Part shown: piece by piece, positions 39,852-48,500 of the stretch
Position numbering within the stretch: the stretch's first letter is position 1
How the letters are laid out: the number at the start of each line of letters is the position of its first letter
Source: Oceanobacillus manasiensis
GTDB lineage: Bacteria; Bacillota; Bacilli; Bacillales; Amphibacillaceae
Direction of reading: 5' to 3'
Length of the DNA: 64,000 bases
Assembly: GCF_000724085.1 (NCBI RefSeq)
Contig: NZ_CCDL010000002.1
Span: 248,001 to 312,000, forward strand
Made by a program: the position numbers and the translations under genes
Notes under the pieces: model-generated
Seen by the model: the letters and a program-made list of their open reading frames with translations, nothing else
Databases searched by the model: none
Told to the model about the DNA's origin: nothing

Positions 39852-40976
39852 ATGGCCGAAAACAAGCCTTCAGAAACCAAAGAAAATAATGAGCCTGAAC
39901 TAACCATCGAACAAGCGAAAGATCAATTGCTTGAGATGGGGAAAAAACGTGGTGTTCTAGCTTATGAAGAAATAGCAGACCGCCTATCAAATTTTGTTAT
40001 CGAACCAGATCAAATGGATGAATTTTATGAGTACCTTGGAGAACAGGGTGTCGAAGTTATTGGTGAATCTGAAGAGGATCCAAATATGCAACAAATCGCC
40101 AAGGAAGAAGAATTTAATCTTAATGATTTGAGTGTCCCGCTAGGAATCAAGATTAACGACCCTGTACGTATGTATTTAAAAGAAATTGGACGAGTTGATC
40201 TATTATCAGCCGCTGAAGAAATCGACCTAGCAACAAGAATTGAGAACGATGAAGATGAAGCTAAAAGGCGATTGGCAGAGGCAAACCTTCGCCTAGTTGT
40301 AAGTATTGCAAAACGTTACGTTGGACGGGGTATGCTTTTTCTCGATTTGATACAAGAAGGAAACATGGGTCTGATGAAAGCAGTTGAGAAATTTGATTAC
40401 CGTAAAGGATTCAAATTTAGTACGTATGCAACTTGGTGGATCCGACAAGCTATAACACGTGCAATAGCTGACCAAGCTAGAACAATCCGAATTCCGGTAC
40501 ACATGGTAGAAACGATCAATAAGCTTATCCGAGTTCAACGTCAATTACTACAGGACTTGGGCAGGGAGCCTACTCCAGAGGAAATTGGAGAAGAAATGGA
40601 ACTGTCGCCTGATAAAGTTCGTGACATTCTTAAAATTGCACAGGAACCTGTGTCATTAGAAACCCCTATTGGGGAGGAAGATGATTCACATCTTGGAGAC
40701 TTTATAGAGGATCAGGAAGCTGTATCACCATCCGATCATGCGGCTTATGAGTTATTAAAAGAACAACTTGAAGATGTGCTTGATACACTTACCGATCGTG
40801 AAGAGAATGTTTTACGTTTACGTTTCGGTCTCGATGACGGAAGAACCAGAACGCTTGAAGAAGTTGGGAAGGTATTTGGTGTAACACGTGAGCGAATTCG
40901 CCAGATTGAAGCTAAGGCACTTAGGAAACTAAGGCATCCAAGCCGTAGTAAACGATTAAAGGATTTTCTCGACTAA
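39852..40976 (+). CDS. sigA: Sigma-A, primary RNA polymerase sigma factor
   Basis: A 374-residue group 1 sigma factor. Region 1.1 is short, region 2.3-2.4 reads [20 protein letters not shown], region 3 follows, and region 4.2 has [18 protein letters not shown] for -35 recognition. GGAAGGAGGGGG upstream gives strong initiation. It lies 29 bp after dnaG. Confidence 0.98.
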   Translation: MAENKPSETKENNEPELTIEQAKDQLLEMGKKRGVLAYEEIADRLSNFVIEPDQMDEFYEYLGEQGVEVIGESEEDPNMQQIAKEEEFNLNDLSVPLGIKINDPVRMYLKEIGRVDLLSAAEEIDLATRIENDEDEAKRRLAEANLRLVVSIAKRYVGRGMLFLDLIQEGNMGLMKAVEKFDYRKGFKFSTYATWWIRQAITRAIADQARTIRIPVHMVETINKLIRVQRQLLQDLGREPTPEEIGEEMELSPDKVRDILKIAQEPVSLETPIGEEDDSHLGDFIEDQEAVSPSDHAAYELLKEQLEDVLDTLTDREENVLRLRFGLDDGRTRTLEEVGKVFGVTRERIRQIEAKALRKLRHPSRSKRLKDFLD

Positions 40977-41031
40977 ATAATAGTACGGTCATTGTTCATT
41001 TTAGGAGTTCAATGGCCTCTCCTATTATAAA

Positions 41032-41062
41032 AAAGAAATATGCTTGTAAAGCATTCTTTTAT
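41032..41062 (+). terminator. Probable terminator after sigA
   Basis: AAAGA..ATGCTT pairs with AAGCATTCTTT around GTA, ending in a T-run. A second hairpin (TAGGAG / CTCCTA, 41002-41024) lies just before it. Confidence 0.6.
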
Positions 41063-41075
41063 AGGAGCGTGAGAT

Positions 41076-41606
41076 ATGAGAGAGGAAAGAATTAATACCA
41101 TTGTAACCGAGATACATTATTGGAAAGAACATCAACTACTTCCAGATAAATACTGTGACTATCTCCTAGCTCTATATACTAATGGAGAAGGAACTTCAAA
41201 CACGGTTAACAACTCAGCTAAATTTTCTAGTAAAGTATTACAAATTATATTTGTCTCTATTTTGTTACCGTTCTCATTCTTTGTACTTTATTTTACGCAA
41301 ATAGAGCTTGCTTTGCAACTTGGTATGTTGTTACTTTTTCTTTGTTATAGTGGTTGGACGTATGTCACTATGAAAAACAGGAATAATACGTTATATCACC
41401 TTGGTTTGATAACAAGCCTTTTTCTAGCATTCTTAAGTTTGTTGACTATAGGAAAACTACTTCATTTACAAGGCATTTATCTTAGCTTTGTGTTTGCGTT
41501 AAATTTTAGTGCTTGGATCTTTCTAGGTGTAAAGAACAGTCTAAGATATCTAGTTATTATCGGCATAATTGCTCTACTATTTACTTGCCTTTACACTATT
41601 TTGTGA
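41076..41606 (+). CDS. Unrecognised four-helix membrane protein
   Basis: A 176-residue protein. The N-terminal 45 residues are soluble and helical (INTIVTEIHYWKEHQLLPDK). Then come about four hydrophobic helices (residues 50-70, 74-90, 97-118, 122-172). The N-terminus resembles the soluble part seen ahead of multi-helix DUF-type membrane proteins, but I cannot name a family. It stands between sigA and cccA with its own SD (TAGGAGCG). It has no counterpart I recall at this locus in B. subtilis. Confidence 0.8.
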   Translation: MREERINTIVTEIHYWKEHQLLPDKYCDYLLALYTNGEGTSNTVNNSAKFSSKVLQIIFVSILLPFSFFVLYFTQIELALQLGMLLLFLCYSGWTYVTMKNRNNTLYHLGLITSLFLAFLSLLTIGKLLHLQGIYLSFVFALNFSAWIFLGVKNSLRYLVIIGIIALLFTCLYTIL

Positions 41607-41709
41607 ATTTTAATAGGTAAACTCTTTAAACAATTTGGTTTTTCGAGTAAAATATAAATAGTCTTTTATAGCGAAATAGATTATGGGGATTACATAAGGA
41701 GGAAACGCA

Positions 41710-42105
41710 ATGAGAAAAAACCCAGTTATCCCGTATGCATTAATAGCTCTTTTAGGGATACTTGCTGTAATTGTTATATCAATTATTGGTATAGACCAAA
41801 GGGAACAAATTCAACAAGCTGAAGAAGGGGAACAAACCGAAGAAGGTGGAGAGTCCTCTGAGGGAGAATCAGGCGAAGGGGAAACATCTGATGACCCAGA
41901 AGCAATTTTTGAATCCAATTGTGCAAGCTGTCACGGCGCTGATTTGTCTGGTGGAGCAGGTCCAGACTTGACTCAAGTAGGTAGCCGTTTATCAGAAGAT
42001 GAAATTCAGGATATAATTATTAATGGCCAGGGCTCTATGCCACCTGGAATGGCAACGGATCAAGAAGCTGAAGTCTTGGCTTCATGGCTTGCGGAAAAAC
42101 AGTAG
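41710..42105 (+). CDS. cccA: Membrane-anchored cytochrome c-550
   Basis: A 131-residue protein: one N-terminal transmembrane anchor (about residues 8-26), a very acidic Glu/Gly/Ser linker (33-62), and a class I cytochrome c domain with heme motif CASCH and axial Met in GSMPPGMATD. It carries electrons on the outer face of the membrane in the bc1-aa3 branch. AGGAGGAAACGC precedes the ATG. A terminator follows. Confidence 0.93.
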   Translation: MRKNPVIPYALIALLGILAVIVISIIGIDQREQIQQAEEGEQTEEGGESSEGESGEGETSDDPEAIFESNCASCHGADLSGGAGPDLTQVGSRLSEDEIQDIIINGQGSMPPGMATDQEAEVLASWLAEKQ

Positions 42106-42120
42106 TTTATATCAGATAGT

Positions 42121-42158
42121 TAAGCTTTCTGCCAATTACGACAGAAAGCTTTTCTTAT
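42121..42158 (+). terminator. Terminator after cccA
   Basis: AAGCTTTCTG (42122-42131) pairs with CAGAAAGCTT (42142-42151), followed by TTCTT. Confidence 0.85.
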
Positions 42159-42198
42159 TACATAGAAAAATAAGACACAATAGAAAGTTGAGATAGTT

Positions 42199-42924
42199 AT
42201 GTCATTTAATGTGAATTTATCTGAAAGATTAAAGCAGGTAGCTTCTTTTTTGCCAACAGGAGCATTGTTCGCTGATATTGGGTCTGATCATGCATACTTA
42301 CCATGCTATGTTTGTCTACAGGATCAAACTTCCCAAGCGATAGCTGGTGAGGTGAATGAGGGCCCTTATGAAAGTGCACTAAGAACTGTACAGCAATTTA
42401 AAATGGATGACCGGATAGATGTGCGTTTAGGGAATGGTTTGGCTGTTCTAGATCAACAGGAAGTAAATCAATTAGTTATAGCGGGAATGGGTGGCTCGCT
42501 AATCCGTAATATTTTGGAAGAAGGCAAGGACAAGCTTGATGCAGTCAATCACATTATTGCACAGCCAAATATTGATGCCAGAAGCGTAAGAAAATGGTTT
42601 ATAGAAAATGGTTATGTATTAGAAAATGAGGGAATTTTAGAAGAAAACGGCCATATTTATGAAATTTTATCAGCTAAGAGAGATATAAGAAAGTCCCCCT
42701 ATCAAGAAGAAATTAAAGAAAGACAGCTGCTCTTTGGCCCATATTTGATGAGAGAAAAAAACACTGCCTTTTTTAATAAATGGCTCCACGAATATGAAAA
42801 GCTACAACGTGTCCTCGTGCAAATGGAGGAAGCGAAGGTAAAAGATCAAGCAAAGGTACTACAATTCAATTTAGAATTAAAATGGATGGAGGAGATAATC
42901 AATGAAATCGATAATCAAAAATAA
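42199..42924 (+). CDS. trmK: TrmK, tRNA m1A22 methyltransferase
   Basis: A 241-residue SAM methyltransferase with ADIGSDHAYLP (motif I) and VIAGMGGSLIRNIL, followed by a C-terminal coiled coil. TrmK methylates A22 of tRNAs in Firmicutes (yqfN in B. subtilis). It overlaps yqfO by 23 bp, so the pair is translationally coupled. Confidence 0.93.
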   Translation: MSFNVNLSERLKQVASFLPTGALFADIGSDHAYLPCYVCLQDQTSQAIAGEVNEGPYESALRTVQQFKMDDRIDVRLGNGLAVLDQQEVNQLVIAGMGGSLIRNILEEGKDKLDAVNHIIAQPNIDARSVRKWFIENGYVLENEGILEENGHIYEILSAKRDIRKSPYQEEIKERQLLFGPYLMREKNTAFFNKWLHEYEKLQRVLVQMEEAKVKDQAKVLQFNLELKWMEEIINEIDNQK

Positions 42925-44017
42925 ACATATTTTTGTAGCGATGGAAAGGCTTGCTCCAAAATCACTAGCCTATGACTGGGACAATGTGGGATTACAAGTG
43001 GGCTCTTATGATGCGCCTGTTTCAAAAATTATGGTTACGTTGGATGTACTAGAAGACGTTGTAGACGAAGCGATAGCAAAGAATGTAAGTTTAATAATAG
43101 CTCACCATCCTCTGCTATTTAAACCAGTTAATCAACTTCATACTGAAACTGCTCAGGGGCGTGTGTTAAAAAAGCTTTTACAGCATAATATTTCCGTTTA
43201 CGCTGCACATACAAACTTAGATATTGCTGAAGGTGGCGTGAATGATGTACTATGTGAAAAACTAGGAATAACAAATACAAAGCCTCTTATCGTAGAGGGA
43301 GCAGAACAGCTAAAAAAGTTAGTAGTTTACGTTCCCCAGACCCACCAACATCAAGTTAGGGATGCAATGGGGAACGCAGGTGCTGGGTATATCGGAAATT
43401 ACAGTCATTGTACCTTTCAGACATTGGGAGAAGGAACATTTAAGCCATTAGCAGGCACAGATCCGTATATCGGTTCTCAAGATAAAATGGAGTTTGTACA
43501 AGAGGTAAGAATAGAAACAATTGTCCAAGACAGTCTGTTGCAAAAAGTACTTGCTGCAACCAAAGCAGTACATCCTTATGAAGAAGTAGCCTACGATATC
43601 TTTCCACTCAAGACTGAGGGACAGAAGTACGGGCTGGGGCGTATTGGTAAGCTGAATAATGGCATGTCACTTCGTGAATTAAGTATGCTAATAAAGGAAC
43701 GATTGGACCTTCCGGGAACACGTGTGACAGGCGACTTAGATAGTCAGGTGAAAAAAGTTGCCGTACTAGGTGGGAGCGGAGAAAAATATATCCGTGCAGC
43801 ACGTAACGCTGGTGCAGATACCTTTATTACTGGTGACTTGACCTTTCATTCTGCTCAGGATGCTTGGCAAATGGGACTTTCACTCATTGATCCGGGACAT
43901 TACGCTGAAAAAGTAATGAAAGAATCCATTCTGCAATATTTGGAGAAGGAATTTTCAACTACTGATATTAAATTACTGGCATCCTCAACCAACACAGATC
44001 CGTTTCAATTTATTTAA
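42902..44017 (+). CDS. yqfO: YqfO / Nif3-like dinuclear metal protein
   Basis: A 371-residue Nif3-family protein (GTP cyclohydrolase 1 type 2-like). Metal-site motifs are IIAHHPLLF near residue 66, AAHTNLD, and the C-terminal GHYAEKVMKE. A PII-like domain (about residues 130-235) is inserted between the halves. Its role is unsettled. It is coupled to trmK and precedes cshB. Confidence 0.93.
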   Translation: MKSIIKNKHIFVAMERLAPKSLAYDWDNVGLQVGSYDAPVSKIMVTLDVLEDVVDEAIAKNVSLIIAHHPLLFKPVNQLHTETAQGRVLKKLLQHNISVYAAHTNLDIAEGGVNDVLCEKLGITNTKPLIVEGAEQLKKLVVYVPQTHQHQVRDAMGNAGAGYIGNYSHCTFQTLGEGTFKPLAGTDPYIGSQDKMEFVQEVRIETIVQDSLLQKVLAATKAVHPYEEVAYDIFPLKTEGQKYGLGRIGKLNNGMSLRELSMLIKERLDLPGTRVTGDLDSQVKKVAVLGGSGEKYIRAARNAGADTFITGDLTFHSAQDAWQMGLSLIDPGHYAEKVMKESILQYLEKEFSTTDIKLLASSTNTDPFQFI

Positions 44018-44048
44018 AATACAACTAGTATAAAGGAGTTCTATACAA

Positions 44049-45362
44049 ATGGTACAAAACAGTTTTAAAGAATTTACCTTTCATCCAATAATGCATGATG
44101 TTATAGAGAGATTAGGATTTAAAGAACCTACTGAAATACAGAAGAAAGCTATACCATCAATTTTAAAAGGTACAAGTGTAATTGGACAGTCACGCACTGG
44201 TTCTGGTAAAACACATGCGTTTTTACTACCTATGTTTAACCAAATAGACACGAACAAAAGAGAGGTACAATTTGTTATTACCGCTCCTACAAGAGAACTT
44301 GCTACACAGCTTTACGATGAAGTAAAACGTATAATTCATTATGCAGATAGAGAGAAGCAATGGGTTGCAAAATTATTAATTGGTGGTACTGACAAACAAA
44401 AGATGGCTGAAAAATTAAAACAGCCCCCCCATATTATTGTAGGAACACCTGGAAGAATTCTTGATCTAGTAAAAGATGATGCCATTTCCATTTATTCTGC
44501 AAAATCCTTTGTAGTAGATGAAGCAGATCTAATGTTGGACATGGGTTTTATAACAGATGTTGATCAATTATTGGTACGATCAGCAAAAGACATACAGCTA
44601 TTAGTATTCTCTGCAACTATACCGCAACGCTTACAGCATTTCTTTAGAAAATATCTGGAGAACCCCTTATATGTAAAGGTTCAGGATCATTTTTCGCCTG
44701 AGACAATGGAACATCAACTCGTTGCCTTAAAACACCGTGATGAAGCGCAGCTTATCTTAGAGATTTCCCAAACAATTCAGCCTTATTTAGCAATAATATT
44801 TACCAACGGAAAAGAGAAGGCAAACCAATTAGCAGATTCATTACTACAGAAAGGATTAAAGGTTGGTCTTATCCATGGAGGTTTAGCACCGAGAGAGCGT
44901 AAACGTGTGCTCAAAGAAATTCAAAACCTTCGTTATCAATATATTGTAGCAACAGACTTAGCATCACGTGGGATTGATATCAAGGGTGTTAGTCATGTGA
45001 TTAATGCTCAGCTACCAAAGGAAGAGGACTTTTATATCCATCGTGTGGGACGAACAGCTAGAGCAGGTATGGAAGGCACAGCGATTAGTATTTACCAGGA
45101 TGACGATATTAAGCTGATTCAAAAACTAGAACAAAAAGGTCTGACATTCACCTATACAGATATACGTAAGGGCGAGTGGATTGAAGCTAAGCCATGGAAT
45201 AAACGTACACTCCGTTCTAATACAACGACTGATGCGGAAAAAGAAGCATGGAAACGTGTGAAAAAAACCAAAAAAGTAAAACCTGGTTATAAAAAGAAAA
45301 TGAAGAATCAGCAGACGAAGATAAAAAGAGAAATTGCTCGTAAAAATAGATTTAAAAAATAA
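44049..45362 (+). CDS. cshB: CshB, DEAD-box RNA helicase
   Basis: A 437-residue helicase with Q motif, [10 protein letters not shown] (I), PTRELA (Ia), [10 protein letters not shown] (II), SAT (III), [13 protein letters not shown] (V) and [10 protein letters not shown] (VI). The C-terminal 60 residues are strongly basic ([15 protein letters not shown]), typical of CshB/YqfR, which acts in cold adaptation and RNA metabolism. AAAGGAG precedes the ATG. It is followed by nfo. Confidence 0.94.
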   Translation: MVQNSFKEFTFHPIMHDVIERLGFKEPTEIQKKAIPSILKGTSVIGQSRTGSGKTHAFLLPMFNQIDTNKREVQFVITAPTRELATQLYDEVKRIIHYADREKQWVAKLLIGGTDKQKMAEKLKQPPHIIVGTPGRILDLVKDDAISIYSAKSFVVDEADLMLDMGFITDVDQLLVRSAKDIQLLVFSATIPQRLQHFFRKYLENPLYVKVQDHFSPETMEHQLVALKHRDEAQLILEISQTIQPYLAIIFTNGKEKANQLADSLLQKGLKVGLIHGGLAPRERKRVLKEIQNLRYQYIVATDLASRGIDIKGVSHVINAQLPKEEDFYIHRVGRTARAGMEGTAISIYQDDDIKLIQKLEQKGLTFTYTDIRKGEWIEAKPWNKRTLRSNTTTDAEKEAWKRVKKTKKVKPGYKKKMKNQQTKIKREIARKNRFKK

Positions 45363-45385
45363 ATTACACGGGAGAGGTGCTTAAG

Positions 45386-46279
45386 TTGTTAAAGATTGGA
45401 TCACATGTTTCAATGAGTGGGAAAAAGATGCTGTTAGGTTCAGGTGAACAGGCCGTTTCTTATGGAGCTAATACGTTTATGATTTATACAGGGGCCCCGC
45501 AGAACACTAGAAGAAAGGCAATCGAAGAACTAAACATTGAAGCAGGTCGCCACTTTATGGACCAACATGGAATACAAGATATCGTGGTGCATGCTCCTTA
45601 TATCATTAACATTGGGAATACAACAAAGCCACAAACATTCGAGCTTGGTGTAAACTTCCTAAGCAATGAAATAGACAGGACAGCAGCAATTGGTGCGAAA
45701 CAAATTGTACTACATCCTGGTGCCCATGTCGGTGCTGGAACAGAAGAAGCTATAAAGAAAATTGTCGAAGGACTAAATGAAGTACTAGATAAAGAAAAAG
45801 ATGTACAAATCGCGCTAGAAACAATGGCAGGTAAAGGGTCTGAGATTGGAAGGACCTTCGATGAAATTGCCAAAATCATCGATGGTGTGACCCATAATGA
45901 AAAACTGTCCGTATGTATGGACACCTGTCATATTCATGATGCAGGCTACGATATTGTTAATGATTTTGACAATGTACTTAATGAATTCGACAAGATTGTT
46001 GGCGTCGATCGTATCAAGGTTGTCCATGTTAATGACAGTAAAAATGAAAGAGGGGCACACAAAGACAGACACGAAAACATTGGTTTCGGTCATATTGGCT
46101 TTACAGCTTTACATAAAGTCATACACCACCCTCAATTAGAAGAACTACCAAAGATTCTAGAAACACCATTTGTAGGAGAAGATAAAAATAATAAATATGC
46201 TCCTTATAAACATGAGATTGACATGATTAAATCCGGTGAATTTAATAGTAATTTAAAAGAAGAAATAATGGGAAACTAA
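45386..46279 (+). CDS. nfo: Nfo, endonuclease IV
   Basis: A 297-residue AP endonuclease, same length as B. subtilis YqfS. The TIM barrel carries the zinc ligands in [62 protein letters not shown] and LETPFVGED. It repairs abasic sites and is important in spores. The TTG at 45386 is preferred because GGGAGAGG lies 8 bp upstream; the GTG at 45377 overlaps it. Confidence 0.94.
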   Translation: MLKIGSHVSMSGKKMLLGSGEQAVSYGANTFMIYTGAPQNTRRKAIEELNIEAGRHFMDQHGIQDIVVHAPYIINIGNTTKPQTFELGVNFLSNEIDRTAAIGAKQIVLHPGAHVGAGTEEAIKKIVEGLNEVLDKEKDVQIALETMAGKGSEIGRTFDEIAKIIDGVTHNEKLSVCMDTCHIHDAGYDIVNDFDNVLNEFDKIVGVDRIKVVHVNDSKNERGAHKDRHENIGFGHIGFTALHKVIHHPQLEELPKILETPFVGEDKNNKYAPYKHEIDMIKSGEFNSNLKEEIMGN

Positions 46280-46322
46280 AAAAATGCAGGAATGCTATTT
46301 AGCATATTCCTGCATTTTTTTA
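46278..46322. terminator. Bidirectional terminator between nfo and yqfT
   Basis: AAAATGCAGGAAT pairs with ATTCCTGCATTTTT, with an inner GCT/AGC pair, A- and T-tracts on both sides. It lies between convergent genes. Confidence 0.92.
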
Positions 46323-46604
46323 TTCAAATAAATGTTCCATACCATAGGATGTAATCAGCTCTTTAAAAAGCTTGTGTGCTTTCCTGGCAGTCGATATATC
46401 TGTTCTTTTCGCCAATTCTTGAAGCATTAAGTTACGACCTCTTTCCGTAAATGGGTCAACGTCATGTGTTTTTAAGTAATTGGCAATGGAATTAGCTTCC
46501 TCGTTTGTAATTGTAAATCCGTATTGTTTAGCGTGTTTCAATAAATCTTCCTGCGATAGCTGTTTTAACTTGGAAGTTATCATTTGTTTTATAAAAAATG
46601 ACAT
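46320..46604 (-). CDS. yqfT: YqfT-like DUF2624 protein
   Basis: A 94-residue helical protein on the minus strand starting MSFFIKQMITSKLKQLSQ. Its sequence pattern (KHAKQYGFTITNEEANSIANYL) and its site next to nfo match the DUF2624/YqfT family, of unknown function. GGGGAAATG precedes the start. The stop overlaps the shared terminator. Confidence 0.78.
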   Translation of the reverse strand: MSFFIKQMITSKLKQLSQEDLLKHAKQYGFTITNEEANSIANYLKTHDVDPFTERGRNLMLQELAKRTDISTARKAHKLFKELITSYGMEHLFE

Positions 46605-46766
46605 ATCATTTCCCCTTTATATTGTTCTATTTAGTAACATATGCCTTAAAAAGGAATGTGGTTACTGGAAAAGTATTTATCTGATACCAGAATGTACCAT
46701 AGGTATTTCGGATATTTATCCATAGACTAAGACAGCACCTCAAGTATATAAAGGAGGTTCCTAACA

Positions 46767-47165
46767 ATGGATGAGTTTAAATCATATCAAGATAAGAACC
46801 AAGTTGAACAAGCCCCTAATCATGGTGAAAACCGTAAAAACCAAGATTATGTTGGAGTTGAACCGGACAGCACAAGAGACGAAGAGTACGCTGCTGAGTT
46901 AACCGCAGATGATTATAATGCCTCCCTCATGGAAGATGCTAATGCAGATTCAGATATGGAAACTGATGTGAATTACACTTATGGCTGGATTGGAATTGCG
47001 CTATCGGCCATTTCATTTTTCATGTGGCCAGTTATTATGGGAGCGGCAGGGATAATTTTCGGTTTTGTTTCAAGAAGCAAAGGTGCTGACACACTTGGAA
47101 ATATAGCGATTGCAGCTGGAGCTGTTTCAATCGCCATAACGTTATTTATACTGCCATTCATCTAA
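46767..47165 (+). CDS. YqfX-like small membrane protein
   Basis: A 132-residue protein. The first 70 residues are polar and acidic, then two membrane segments (about 73-98 and 110-131) of DUF4190-like type (GWIGIALSAISFFMWPV, GNIAIAAGAVSIAIT). The location is like that of B. subtilis yqfX, to which it may be orthologous. AAAGGAGG lies upstream. A terminator (GGGCTGAACTTTTCAGCCC) follows at 47181-47205. Confidence 0.7.
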   Translation: MDEFKSYQDKNQVEQAPNHGENRKNQDYVGVEPDSTRDEEYAAELTADDYNASLMEDANADSDMETDVNYTYGWIGIALSAISFFMWPVIMGAAGIIFGFVSRSKGADTLGNIAIAAGAVSIAITLFILPFI

Positions 47166-47180
47166 ATAGAAATATGGCTA

Positions 47181-47208
47181 AGGGCTGAACTTTTCAGCCC
47201 TTTTTTTA
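47181..47208 (+). terminator. Terminator after the YqfX-like gene
   Basis: GGGCTGAA and TTCAGCCC pair around a short loop, followed by TTTTTTT. Confidence 0.88.
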
Positions 47209-47261
47209 TTATTAAAGGGAAGTGTCATATGGGGGTTCTATACGTTTAATTAGAAGCTTAT

Positions 47262-47570
47262 TCATTCATAAACAGGAAAGTAATAATATTGGTCAATTTT
47301 AATTTGAAAAGGGTCTACGTCCGGATTAAGTAGTTTAAAATCAGTAATTACATTTTCTACATTTAGTTGGGATATGGGAGAGTTAATTTTCTCGATGACC
47401 GAAAGAACAGTGTCACTATGCTGTACTTTTATTTGTTTCGCAGTATAATTTAAATTAATTCTGTTATCATTAGGAATGGTTGGCAAACTTCCTTGTGTTA
47501 AATCCGTATAGACTGCAGCTATAAGGAATAAACATAATATATATACTGACCATCTTTTAAAGAAAGACAT
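47262..47570 (-). CDS. Short exported LysM-like protein (YqfZ-like)
   Basis: A 102-residue minus-strand protein with a signal-anchor (about residues 5-22) and a C-terminal LysM-like stretch (VQHSDTVLSVIEKI, then LLNPDVDPFQIKIDQYYYFP). This matches what I recall of YqfZ, but the similarity is not certain. Start at 47570 is chosen because GGGGGT lies 7 bp upstream; an ATG 15 bp upstream overlaps the SD. ispG, which I recall near yqfZ in B. subtilis, is not adjacent here. Confidence 0.65.
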   Translation of the reverse strand: MSFFKRWSVYILCLFLIAAVYTDLTQGSLPTIPNDNRINLNYTAKQIKVQHSDTVLSVIEKINSPISQLNVENVITDFKLLNPDVDPFQIKIDQYYYFPVYE

Positions 47571-47641
47571 ATTTATTACCCCCATTTTGAAACTAAACAG
47601 TTTTTCAAACGTACTATTAGATGTAGGGAGGAGGATTTCTC

Positions 47642-48268
47642 TTGGAAATATTAAATTGGGAATGGATTGCGCTTGTCATTACTGGGTTTGGAACGTTATT
47701 TCTAATCGGTGAAGTACTTGTTAATATGCGTGGTTTTTTTGGATTATTAGGAATTGGATTTATAACGGTTTATTTTGGAGCTTATGTTGATTCAGATTCT
47801 GTTATTCTTATGCTTATTATTTACTTTATAGGATTATTACTTATCATTATTGATGGGAAATTACTAAATGATGGCACCCTTGCAACAATTGGACTTGCAG
47901 CTATGCTAACAGCAGTAGCATTACCTGCCCCTAATTTGACATCTGGTCTATATGCTGTTTTAGGCGTATTATTAGGTAGTGGCGCATCTTTCTTATTTTT
48001 AAAGGTATTTAAACGACGGGCAATGTGGAATAAGTTAACCTTAAAGGATCAGCTTTCAACAGAAGCAGGGTACAATTCGATTAATGAGACATATTCCTTA
48101 CTTGTAGAACAGGAGGGTATTACCCTAACTGATTTGAGGCCAGTAGGGACCATACGAGTCAATAATAAAGATTATAGCGCTGTATCAAACGGGCAATGGA
48201 TACCAAAAAATACTCCAATCAAGGTTGAAATGGTCGATGGAACGAAAATTTTAGTAGAAAAAAAATAA
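47642..48268 (+). CDS. Second NfeD-type membrane protein (short form)
   Basis: A 208-residue protein with about five membrane helices (residues 7-130) and a C-terminal NfeD OB fold (ITLTDLRPVGTIRVNNKDYS, then GTKILVEKK). It lacks the protease domain of the long NfeD at 21.7 kb and has no flotillin partner in sight. The start is TTG with GGGAGGAGG 7 bp upstream. It is divergent from the LysM-like gene and ends at a strong terminator. Confidence 0.85.
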   Translation: MEILNWEWIALVITGFGTLFLIGEVLVNMRGFFGLLGIGFITVYFGAYVDSDSVILMLIIYFIGLLLIIIDGKLLNDGTLATIGLAAMLTAVALPAPNLTSGLYAVLGVLLGSGASFLFLKVFKRRAMWNKLTLKDQLSTEAGYNSINETYSLLVEQEGITLTDLRPVGTIRVNNKDYSAVSNGQWIPKNTPIKVEMVDGTKILVEKK

Positions 48269-48282
48269 TACAACAAATAAGG

Positions 48283-48321
48283 AATCTTTTATAAACCAAT
48301 TGGTTTGTAAAAGATTTTTTA
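48283..48321 (+). terminator. Terminator after short NfeD gene
   Basis: ATCTTTTATAAACCA pairs with TGGTTTGTAAAAGAT nearly perfectly, then TTTTTTA. Confidence 0.9.
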
Positions 48322-48388
48322 TTTATCCTGTGATTGTATTAGAACAATAGGAGTAGGGAATTTAATAATAGGGAAACGTTATATGGTT

Positions 48389-48448
48389 TGTAAATTTAAT
48401 GTTAAGATTGCAAACAAATCCTTTACAAACTATTTATATTTATTAATA
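48389..48448 (+). promoter_or_regulatory. Candidate PhoP box upstream of the Na/Pi cotransporter
   Basis: Hexamers at 11-bp steps: CAAACA (48411), TTTACA (48422), TTTATA (48433); two of three fully match TT(A/C/T)A(A/C/T)A. On the opposite strand TGTAAA (48389) and TGTTAA (48400), i.e. TTAACA-N5-TTTACA, are also 11 bp apart. PhoP boxes have this periodicity. The region is AT-rich, so chance is possible. Confidence 0.45.
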
Positions 48449-48500
48449 ATAGTTTAAGTATGCGACAAATTTCTACATGAGTGAAGGGTGGTAAAAAGGA

